From positions 107,052,130 through 107,116,129 of the forward strand of contig NC_031770.1 of NCBI RefSeq assembly GCF_001522545.3: 64,000 bases of DNA, written 5' to 3'. The notes under the pieces are model-generated. The model saw only the letters and a list, made by a program, of their open reading frames with translations, was not told where the DNA came from and did not search any database. Shown piece by piece: positions 21,577-33,500 of the stretch. Both the position numbers and the translations under genes were made by a program. The stretch is from Parus major (Eukaryota > Chordata > Aves > Passeriformes > Paridae). Positions within the stretch are counted from its first letter, which is position 1. Each line of letters begins with the position of its first letter.

Positions 21577-23060
21577 TAAAAGTTCAACAGATACTTTGCT
21601 ATACGCTTCAAACCTTGCAGTAATCACAGGTCCATCAGAAATTCACTTCCTTTAACATTAATGAAAAAAATAATCTTTGTGGGAAAAAAATCAAGTAAGT
21701 AGACCTGTAATTTTGCTTTTTTTTTTTTTTAACTATACCTTGTGTGCTACCAGAAGATTTTTAGACAAGACTGAATGAAAACCTGGCAGTTTAAAAATGC
21801 TCTTCTGCTGTTCTGTTCTCTATGTGCCTTTTCCTTGTTCCACATCCTCACTAAACATGCCATACCCTCAGTCTTCAGTTCTTCACTATATACTCAAGCA
21901 GGAGACTCAACCATGCATTTATCCATGTTATTGAGTGGCAATAGGGATCTTAAATAAAGCCTCTGATGATGCACAGTAAGGTCAGTTCAATATGGGCCAA
22001 GAGGGGAAAAAAAGGGGGAATGAATAAATCCTGAGAAGTTAAATATTCCCAGTTACATTTGCAAATAAAAACTGAACTTTCCAACTGTTTGGATCCTAAG
22101 CCACCCTGTTAGTCAGGAGCCAGAGCATCCCATGAGTAAATGGAAATCTGAAAACTTTAAAGGGGAACTATCATACTTTGCTTCCACTCCTCATACTCCT
22201 CCTTGCAAAGAATGGCATACAAAACACTCCTGAACAGAACTGAGCAGACACCTGAAGAGGTTTTTATACTCATTTTATTTGCTGAGTTTGGATAGCATGC
22301 ATCATTTTACAGCACCGGTAGACAAGTCAGTGAAGCACACTGCTCTTAGGAACTTGTACTGTGGAATGTCTCCAAAACCATTACCCTCTCCCCCTCCACT
22401 CCAGTACATAACACTAGCTGAAAACAAGACAGACACACATCAGGGCAACTTCCTTATGGCTACAAATACTCATAGCAGCGACTTTTAAAGGAGGGTTTAT
22501 TAAATCAAGTCATTGCACTTGGGTCATTTATTGCTATAGCGAACAAAGGCCATTATATAACAAACACCTTTCATTTGTGGCTTTAATTGATTGTCTTGTT
22601 CTGTTCATTCTCTGCAAGCTCACACACAGGCACAATTTCTGCACAGAAACCCCTTCCAAGATTTCTTTCTTGCTCCAATCACAGTGAAGAGCTGGTATAA
22701 CAAAACTGGGTCCTCCATTAGGCTCAATTCTTGTCCCTCATCACCTGCTTTACAGGTACGAATTCCAGGCAAGAGTTTAGTGTCCGACGAGAAACACATG
22801 ATTCCTTAATTCATTTGTGATGCAATTGGGCAACTCAAGGATAAAAGCAATAAGATTGAATCACCTCACTAGCAATTTGACTAGCAAATATTACTCAGTA
22901 ACTGCATAGTGTATTGATCAGGGTTCAATGAGATTTCATGAATTATCTGAATCAGTAATGGACAAACATTCCCCAACTAACTTTTTGACATTTGTATTTT
23001 ACGACACATCAACTGTGGAAGAATCCCAGTGTGGGATTACTCTCGAGAATTAACACTTGC

Positions 23061-23082
23061 ATGTCACTTGAACAAGTGACAT
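23061..23082. repeat. Perfect inverted repeat, 10-bp arms
   Basis: The arms ATGTCACTTG and CAAGTGACAT are exact reverse complements separated by AA. In the presumed CD2AP 3' UTR this could form a tight hairpin in RNA. No family is recognised. Confidence 0.8.
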
Positions 23083-24518
23083 ACTGACTAATTATTTATG
23101 ACTACTACCATGAGGAAAAGTTTAATTACTTTCTTTTATTGATGAAGTTGCCAAACTATATGGCATGTTTTTGCCTTTTAAGTTACAGGAGACCTAAAGG
23201 AAATGAGCTGATTCACAGAACTAATGAATTTGACTGATTTTCTAAAGCTGTATGTTTTTTAATTCTTTAATCAGACAAACACAGCAATAAATACCATTGT
23301 CTCACATCACTTTGCATGTTATTTCTGCATTATTCTGGTGCAAGTTTTGAGCCCAGGGGTTAAAGATAATGGTAATCCACAAGAGCTCAACCTCTTTTCC
23401 ATAAAGTAAAGACACTATCCTGGACACCAGCACAATGATGTCAAAGCAATTGCTCCAATCACTCATTTAAATACAAAGACATTACTCAGTTCAGAGGTAC
23501 TTAATATATTGAGAAAGTTTATGGCATAAATATATAAATATTGAGAGCTTTTGAGAGTATCAAAGTTCCAAAGGGATTTATTTGGAGATATAAACAAAAC
23601 CTGACTATTGTAAAAACAGATCAAGATGCATACTTAAACAACTAGAAAGACTGATGACTTCAGAAACACGGAAGTACAGACGCCGTGACTTAAGGTTTAC
23701 TCTTTCATGCTGTATACTGTAATAGTTTAGGCACAACAGGTTGAGTTAAGACTGGGCTCTCACTTTGTTTCTGATTTCCTTGCATTTTGTGGTTTAACAG
23801 TTAATTTTGTCATGATTTCACAATTCAGTCTTAAATCCCTTTTTAATCCAATAGTGCAAGTGACAAACCGTTCTGCTGAACTACTCGGATTAGATCATTC
23901 AATCTTTCTACAATGCACAGGAGTCTCACCTGCTTCATTGCACTAACAAATTCCTATCTCATTACTCATCAACAGCATAGTATTAATATTCTCACTGCAG
24001 ACAGGCACATCAGCATAACCCTGGGTAAGACTGCCAAAATTATACAAATATCACATATTCCCTTTTGCAGGTGGGGAAAAGTAGTGACTACAATTAGGAT
24101 ACAGTTATTCCATCCCTTCCAATGGACTATTTTACAGATTAGTTGCAAAGACAGATCACCCTATTTATTGTATAGATCTCTTTAAAAATTAAGCTACAGG
24201 TATTCAATAAAAATCTATTAAGAATTCCCTCTCCTTTCTATACAGATTCAGTAGTATTTTCAAGCAAACCAAAAAAATAAGGTCTGCAATTCCAGCACAG
24301 TAAGAAATAAGGCCTCTTTTATATTGGCAAAAAAATTACACCGTTATTCTTTTTTGTTTTCTTGTCTTTCTGAATATAAGACTATATTCCTTTTTTTCTA
24401 CTATATTTTTTCTTTAAGACTGTAGAACACCAGCATCCATTATAATGAAATGAGTCAGTTCTCCTTGTGTTCAGCTTTGAATTCCTAGTGAGTTAAAAAT
24501 ATTGAGTCCATAGCTGTC

Positions 24519-24560
24519 TCATGTAGACATCACTGCTTTCTTCAATTTTTCTATTTCAAG
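24519..24560 (-). CDS. CD2AP: CD2AP exon 18, coding part, with stop
   Basis: After a strong ctgttttttcag acceptor the last exon encodes [13 protein letters not shown] and TGA (24521-24519). Human CD2AP ends [13 protein letters not shown] at the same place, so the C-terminus is complete and of normal length. Confidence 0.96.
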   Translation of the reverse strand, partial: LEIEKLKKAVMST

Positions 24561-27500
24561 CTGAAAAAACAGATATTTTGAAAAGAAAGTCAGTATTAAA
24601 GTAGCTATAAAGTCTTCAGAGCTTTCACCAAAGTTATAATCTTTGCATTTCAAAGACACTTATGTATTGCACCACAGAAGCATTTGACAGCTCAGTATTT
24701 GCAGTTGATTTTGTACCACTGTATTGCTAAATGAACAGGAATTTAAAATAATTATAGATTTGACTACAGTTCTGGTATAATCTTTTTAAAATTTAAAAAA
24801 AAAGTCTGTTTTAGAAATGGGTTTATCTGGATAAACTCTCTGAAAAAAGAAGTCAAAGCTGGGTTATGGAATCACCTGACATGTAATGCTGCACCATCAC
24901 CTGAGAGTAACTTTCTAAAACAGCCTTTCATGGAAAACACTGCCTGGATTAATTTGTATTTCTTGAAACAGACTTAGAGGACACCTAGAGTTACTTCCTC
25001 TTCAGCTCCAGTGCATATTTAAGGCATCTTCATTAATTGCTTTAGAGTCACATTAAGAAGAGAGACTCACCAGAAGTTTATCTCATGTGTCTCCAGTAGT
25101 TTTGTAGCCAGCAAGCTGTACTATTTCACAAATAAAATGCCCTTTTGTACCAGACTGAAATAATTTCCTACAGTGAGCTCATCCTATTAACGACTTAATG
25201 GCATCATACTACTACCTACTACTGCAGGTAGTGTTCTTCATCAGTAAACTGAGGAATGGCATTCATTCATAAGGAAATTTTTCAGATGCATTCTGTTCTT
25301 TTGGCAAATCATCCACACTTAATATTTAAACCATTAATCAAAAATTTAGAGACGTTTGCTTTTGCCCTATTTTTCTTCTGATTACCTAAATAGGTCTTTC
25401 AGTCTTATAAATGCAAAGTGTTAACTGTCTCTCTTGGAACTTGTCCAGTTGGACATATTTCTAGCAAAGAGCAGAATCCAGCAACACTGAACTTCCATCC
25501 CAACTTCCACAGGTGTTACTATTTATGTTATTAAATTATTGTTAAAAATATTATTCCAGAAAAAGAAATCTGAATTTGGATCTTCTCTGTACATCCAAAT
25601 GCCTCTTGAGGCATTCATTCAATCACAAAATAAAGCAGCAACACAAAAAGAGACTGAACAGGTTTGTTAAGACTTTCCTGTGACATCAAATCCCAGAACA
25701 AAGCCTACACACCCATAAACTCCCCATGCCCTCCCATAGTGGTAACATTACCTCCAGATTGCTTCGCAACAGCTTCTCTTCTTCCAAATCCTTCTTTAGT
25801 TTTTCTAGTTCTCTCCTAATAGTAGTTAAGATGAAAACAGAAGTTAGAAGGGGGAAAAAGAAACTTCACATTACTGAGAACAGAATGCACAGGCCTTGTT
25901 AAATTTGACAAGTGGGATTCACAAAACAAGGCACATACCCACGAGTGAATTGTTACTCATCTGTTGGACAAGTTTCCACCATCACTCAACACTTCTTACC
26001 TACAGCTATTCACCTATCCTTAATTTTTAATCCAAATTTTGAGGCTACTTAAAAGTCTGTGTTGTTATTTAATATTTGAAGTTGAATTCAAGCTAAAATA
26101 ACCTCAAATAACCTGGCTACTTCTACACAGAGAATAAATTACTTAGAATGTAAGGTTCCTACCAGTCATGTAAATACTGCAAGTTCTTGTGTAAAAGGTT
26201 ACACAAGGCCTGCACATGTACTTATGTCATCACCACAAAAAATTAACTACTTTTCCTTACAATGAAAACATAAACTGTTTAAGAAATACTTTCCAAAATA
26301 TGTAATGGATGCAGAAGTGCCTCCATTAGATGCACATTAGAAGTGCAAGTAGGAGGGAAAAGCATAAGAATTCCAAAAATACTCTGACATCAAATTTGTA
26401 CATATTTAGGACATTTAATAGGATCAATTTCAGTAGAAAACATCTGAATTTATGTATTAGTATGTTATTAGCATAGAATAGCTTTCTTATTTTATTCTGG
26501 CATTGAAGACACTTAGAAGATGTTTATATAACCCTTTGCAGATTGACAAAGGAAATATTTACCCATGCTCTTTCTTCAGTGAGTCTACTAGACCCATTAA
26601 ATCATTAATCTGAGACCTGAGCTCTTCCACAGAAATTTTTTCATCCTCTGTTTCTCCTTTAAGTTGGAGGTCTCCAGGCAAAAAGTCGAGTATGACAGAA
26701 CTTGGTCTCTGAGATGAAGGTGGAATCAGTGGGCTGAATGCAGATGGCTAAAAAAATGAATTGGTAGAAAGGTAAGAAGTGAAATCCTTATGAAATGAAT
26801 GCTTACAGCATACAGGCTCTACCAGGGTGGGAGCTAAACATGCATAAGTTCCCTTAATTTTCTACCTAAAAGGTAAAAAACTATGTCCAGTTTGAATGGA
26901 TTACTGGACTATATGAGATAGTTACTTTACACAGCTCTTAATTAAGGATTTGCCTGAAGTTCCTGTAGTCACTGAAAAATGTACACATACAAAGTCCTTT
27001 ACACTTAAAACAAAAGTGATTTAATGGATCCCACTGGATTGTTATAAACAAATTTTTGAGCAGTTTGCTGATCTGCTCAGTTGCTCTGCCTGTCAGGAGA
27101 CTGAAGGCTGTGCAGGTATGGAATTTAACTGGGGAATACCACCTGACACAACACTTCTCATCAGAACTCATGCCCTCTGTAAGTATAAATGAGCTTCAGT
27201 ACTAAATTTCTTACTATGAACTTTACATTAAATGACTCAGCTCACTTGTACTTAAATACAAGCACTGGCATTCAGATGGTTGCATGAATCTGTACTGGCA
27301 ATGCAAACAGGATGAACAGAACACCAAGCTGCCTAGTATTTCTCTGGCACTTTGGTAGCATCATACCTTCTTTGTTTCAACTGGCTTTGGTTTGGCACTT
27401 TCTTCTTCTTTCTGCACCTTCAAACTTTTTTCTGGACCCACATTTTGATTTGCCTGGTAAACCATTCATAAGGAATGAAAAGGTTTTCAGAATTTAAAAC

Positions 27501-30500
27501 AAAAAAAACAAAACAAAACAAAACTTAAAAGTAACTTAAAAAAGTTTTCTGAAAATGCAATAGCAAGGGGAAAACCAAGTAACTAAACTTTAATTGCTAC
27601 ACTAGAAGACTTTTCTGTCCCTGACAGTCATAATTTTCCTTCCCCACATTCATATGAACTTAAATCAAAACAGGAATCTTGGGTAGGATTTTCAAGCATA
27701 TTTGCAGTACTTAAACCTGTGATGCTTTTGGGAGCCTGTAGGTGCTTCCATAAAACACAAATAGGCAGTAACTGTATGTGGCAATTGCATGACTAATTAT
27801 GCAGCATCCAGTGACAAAAACTGATTTCAAGGACTCTGCACCACCTGCTTTTCACTGTCTGCCAACCTCACATCAGCACTAACATCATAAGCCCAGCATT
27901 ACAGCAGCATTAAAATACAAATTTATAGTGGCCAATTGTGAAAGTCACTAAAGACACTTTCAGATCTGTGTGTATGTACAACACCTATTTCACCATCTGT
28001 GAGGCCAGAAGAGCTGAGCATTTCCTGCAGCAACAACCCATGGGATATAAACACTCCTTCAGCTGCAGCACAGTTCCAGCTGTTTCTCTTACATTCACTT
28101 CCCTGCTGGGAATGGACCCCCCTGCAATAAAACCTACAGGAACTGAACACCCCTGTAACATTTTGCTCACAAGAATACTCCCCACTGCAGTCCTGTTTCC
28201 TGGAAAGCCAGTTTTTAGTTCCCTACTAGGAGAACACCCCCAAAATACTCACAGGACTACTGCTATTGAAACGGGAGGGCAGCCTCCTACCAGGCATCTT
28301 GGGCCGGTTCGCAGTCGGGTGTGACAGGTTATCTGAGGTAGTTATTACATCATCAAAGCTTAACAGATCTACAAAAAGATGAAAACAGAGACCACCATCA
28401 AGACCAGAAGGTTTTGTTTTGTTCTTTTTATCTTTTTGCTTTTTTTTTTTTTGAGATACAAAAAAAATAATTATCAGAATTCTTATTGTTTTGAGAATTT
28501 TCACCATATACAACACATGAGATATCTGAAACAACTGAATGACTTTGACATATCTGGGAAACTGTATTTTTCCCCTTGAAAAAAAAAAAAATAAGAGTTA
28601 ATTCAACTAGGATTTAAATTCAAGTTAATTTGTGTGAACAGAAGAAATGCTCTAGCAACATGACAGCATCGGCAGAAAATATATTTATTACTTTTTTCAA
28701 GAGCTGCCATATTCAACTGCTTAAAAGCGTATTTTCTTGTTGCTGAACTTGCATAAAAAGCATGAAAATGCAAGTTTAGTGACTAAGACAAAAATTAAAG
28801 CAAAATGGTAAAGTACATAGTGGTGTACTCCACATGCTGGTGAAAGCTAACAAGACATTAAGTGCACCTATGCCAGTGCAGGGCAGTTTTTTCATGTTCA
28901 GTATCTAAAGATAATACACAGCTTCACAGTCTTTAATAAAACACTTCAAAACTCCATGCTCATACTTTATTCAATCACACATATCTCTTTGCTCATTAGT
29001 CTCTTCATGCTCACACCTCTAGGTAAACTCTCTCAGATCAGCAGAAAAGCTTTACATCCTCTGGGAAAAGGCAACTTCAGGAAAAAAAAGTTGATAATAG
29101 GAAAACCTGATCACAACTAGCCTTAGCAACCTAAGTATTTCACCTAAGTAACAACAGGACTTAGCCCTTTCTCCACAAAAATAAATATACTTACCTGACA
29201 AGAGATGTTTAGTGAGACTGAGTGGTGTTTTTTACTTAAGCATTGACATAAGATTACAGTTATTATATATAATTTACAACCCAAATTAATCAGTTAGTCT
29301 ATAGTCTGTAACTAAAATGCCACAAAGTATTTACTACAGGTACCATAAACAACATTCAAGATTTTGGGTTTGATGTTTTTCCATGACCTCTGATTCTTAC
29401 TTGACATTATGATTTAGTAAATAGAACCTATGGTATCTCTTTTCCTACGTTCCCATTACAGGACAGATAAGAAAACCATTCATACCCCTTCAGGCTCTGG
29501 ATGTCTTAAAATCATCTGATTAATACAAGTTTTACACACACATTGTCAAAGCTAATTTATACCTGTAGGTACTAAGTTTTCCACTGAATGTTTTAATTGA
29601 TTTTAATCTCTTCTCAGCATTAAAATCCTTGAAGGCCTTAGAACCTTCAGCTCCTTTGGACAGCCCTGATCAGACCTACTTCATCACCCATTCCTTTATA
29701 GCACTGTTACCAATCAGTTCTACTGCTTTTTACTTCTATCCAAGAGAACAGAATGTCAAAACAGTCTTTTGTAAACATGCAATCATACCTGCAATTAAAC
29801 AAGCGGGGGAGAAAAAAAGAAGGAAGAAACAGAAGAATGATGAATGGCAAGCAGCTGACGGAAAAGAGGATGAGGGGAAAAATAAATGAGAAGGGATTTC
29901 TGTTCTAGTCTGTGCCAATAAAATATTTAATGCACTGCAAGCAACAGTGAGCACAGGGTCATCTTTATGGTCTTTACTCAATTAGTAACCCCAGAGTATG
30001 AAGCTGTCAGAGTCACAAAGTGGTTCAGGGTGGAAGGGACCATGAAGATCACCCCGTTCAAGCCCCTGCCATGGGGCCCCTTCCACTAGACCAGGTTACC
30101 AAAGGACAAATTATGATTTATGTTAGTCAGGAATCATTAAAAAGGTAACAAGAAAAAACTTTTATGCCTTTTTCCCCTCATCTCACTAATTTCTGACTTT
30201 AAGTGATCCTTCTTTTGTCATTCCAAAGAAATGACAAATTATTTTGTAAGAAATTTAAGTAAGAATTATAAATTTAGCTGCTGTTCCGATTGTAATGCCA
30301 CTCCTGTCTCCACAAACAGTAAACATGAGGCATATCAAGAATATATTAAGAAAAATGTAAACTTTGAAAAAAAGAATTCACAATATTTGACAAGGCTGGA
30401 AGACTGCTACAGTCCAGAACTGTGTACTATTTAAATATAGATGGTGGAATGATACAAAAGCCAAGGATTTTTTCCATATTTCTAAGAGCTTCTAAAGGAA

Positions 30501-33500
30501 TTTTTTACACCTGAGAGAGCTGCTCAACATTAAGATTCTGTCAGCAGATTCCAGTCAGACATAATTCTGACTGTACTTGAATTTTTGTTTTTATTTTTCC
30601 AATTTATTCCTTTGGTATAGGGAAGAAATTAAAACACAGGTTGGTGGAGATTGGGGTTTGGTGGTGGTGATAGGTTGATTGGTTTTATTGTAGGCTTAGG
30701 GATTGATTTGTTTTTCTTTTTAAACAGCATTTTTAGTTATTTTAGAGAAAATTTAACCAATAAACCATTAAACCAATAGAGATACTGATGATATCCACTG
30801 AAAGTTCAGTGTCTACACACATTTCAATCAATAAAATGCTTTACCAAATAAGATTCTTACAGACAGTCTGTGAGCAATATGTTAAAGGAAATCCTATCAT
30901 AGTGTCAGAAGAGCAATACCACACATCTGGAGATAATCTGGGTCAAAAAAAAAACTTTATGACTGAGTGAGTGCACCTTTCTAAGAATATGAGCTAAGCC
31001 TAAAGCTACATAGGAGGATCATTAGAAATGTCTCTTCTACAAGCTTACCATGGATCCACCACACAGCTCTTAGGAGCTTTGAGAGGTACAATTAACAAGA
31101 GGCTTTGTTAAGATGTGTGAATGCTTCAAGTGGATTCATAGCAGCTTGTCTTTAAAAGCCTTCATAAAAAGAAGCAAAGCTGAACGGTGGCTGAAGAAAT
31201 TATGGTTCCACCATTTCATGTGGCTGGGGTTTAAATATCCATGATACAAGTGAAATGTATCCAGTATTTTAGGAGATAACTCACATTAATCTTTGGAGTA
31301 AAAAGATGGCTCCCTTTCTCCTATTACTCACCTTGCTGAGATTTCCCCACAAAAATTCAGGGGACAGCTACAAGCTATAAAATATCTAATTGCCCAAAAG
31401 CTTCATGACTGTGTTTTTGTGTGTACAGTATGATAAAGCCAACCTACATACACCAGACATGCTAAAGGTACTGAACACATTTCACTACAAACAAACACAA
31501 AGTTTGGCTTATCAATAGCTCAACTATAAATTTTTTCTTACTTTTAGTCCCCACCAGCTCCTGATGGAAAAGCCTACTTAAAGTAATTTCTTTAACTGCT
31601 AAGGAAAACATTCAAACAAACAAAAAAAAAGTGCATTAATAGAAACCCCAAAATTTTAGTACCAATATTTGCAACTGCAAACCACGCTCACGATGTTAAG
31701 AAGAGGATATGTGAATGGAATAAAGCATTTGGATTTCCTTAGAGATTGTTATCTTACCAAAATGGAGAAGGGTAGGGTAATTTCCTGACACGTAAGAAGG
31801 GAAACATGGCAAACAGGATAGGAAACAAAATCTGGAAAGAAAAGTCAAGGAGAGGAATGTCTAGAAAAAGATTCTGAACAAAAAAATTATTTTACAAAGC
31901 AGGAAAAAGAAACATTTGTAGAAGAAACAGAATTGCTTTACATGTTCAGCACGCCAGTATTACAGCTTTAGTCTTTTACAGCATTTGATTCTAATCAAAC
32001 AGAGAAACATTTATGCAATTTTTCAAATAAAACTTCAAGAGGATTATTTCAATGTCATCAATGTTTCTAAATGGTTCTGGTTATTTATCCTTTTCTGATA
32101 GCTGGCAACATAATTTTGACATGGGGTGGGTTTTTCCATTACAGAACATTTACAGCTTCTTATGCTAAACTGAAAGTGGCACAATCTAAACCTCACTTCA
32201 CGATCAAACTAAGTTGCAAAAAACCAGGAACCATATTTAAAGAAAAAACAAAAAAACAATAAAAACAAAACAAAGATTTCCTAAAAAGACTCTGGGCAAT
32301 TGCCAGCCCCAGCCATCCATTTTCCCTTATCTTTATTAATACCTAGTCTAGTTATTATAAAGTTAAACAGTCTTAAATGTTATACAAGGACCCAATATCT
32401 TTTTCTTTTATAGTTTTATATGGCCTTGGCTGCATAGGCTCTTATGCCTTTAGCAGCACAGTATGTAGAGAATTAGAGCATGAGATTCATTATATTTTAC
32501 TGCCAGGAGTTTGGATCAGTCCCTTTTCACAAGAGTGTAGGAGTGACTTATGCAGCTTATTTTAAGGAATGACAGTTTGACAAAACAGGAGCTCTGAAAC
32601 TTCCCTTCAATTGCAGCTCCTTGACCCTTCTCTGTGCTGCAGCCCCACAGGAACTCCCTGAGCCTTCACTGCTTGCACCAAACAGAGCTGAACAGACCTC
32701 ACCCATCAGCCCATTGTGACCCCTGTGCCCTCCCCATTCAAATCTTTAATTTCTCCATAAGCCTGTAAAAACTTAAACTAGCAAAAAAAATTCTTTTTTT
32801 GTTTTTTTTTTTTTTGCTTTCCCCTCAATCTGTGTAAAATTATTCTTTTTCTAATCACATGATATTCTGATTTGTAGTATATACATCGACACCTGACAGC
32901 AAAGGTGCTATGTTGCCATCCTGGTTATTAAAAATGTCAAGGTAACAATGTAAAGGGAAAAAAAAACCATATAAAGAGATATTCCAGTTGTTTTCATGAG
33001 GAGTTTCTCCTGAGGTTAAATGATACTATGCTGTATGGTAACACACCTAGCATGAGCCTAGAGATAATCACAGAATTTATTATACTAGCTAGAAAGCTGA
33101 TAATCATAGAATGGCTTGGGTTGGAAGGGAATTTCAAGATTTTCACCTTCCACTATCCCAGGTTGCTCCAAGCCCTAACAAACCTGGCCTTGGACACTTC
33201 CAGGGATGGGGCAGCCACAGCTTCTCTGGGTAACCTGTGCCAGGGCCTTATCACCCTCATATTAAAGATTTTTTTTTCTACTATCTAATCTGAGTAGTAC
33301 AGCATCTGTACTAAAGACACACATGAATTAACCTTTCTTCATACAAAGCATTTATACTTAAAAAGCGTATTTTAACATGCTCAATGAGAAAAAGTCAGGA
33401 GTGTTCTTTTCTATTGCTTCAGTTCTTTTAATGCAGATTAAAAGAATTAATGCAGATTATAATTTATTCTAAAAAATAATTATTTTGATCTTCCAGATGA

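Larger units (their letters stand above)
21550..24518 (-). other. CD2AP: Presumed CD2AP 3' UTR
   Basis: Downstream of the stop lies about 3 kb of AT-rich sequence without CR1 copies or convincing ORFs, as expected of a long 3' UTR. Minus-strand AATAAA hexamers occur at 24164, 23577, 23135, 22527, 22496, 22274 and 21571. The last would give a UTR of about 2.95 kb, similar to the long UTR of mammalian CD2AP. The exact end is inferred, not seen. Confidence 0.55.

Noticed and set aside
29629..29889. 86-codon plus-strand frame with lysine-rich end
   Set aside because: Intronic and A-rich, with no conserved feature.
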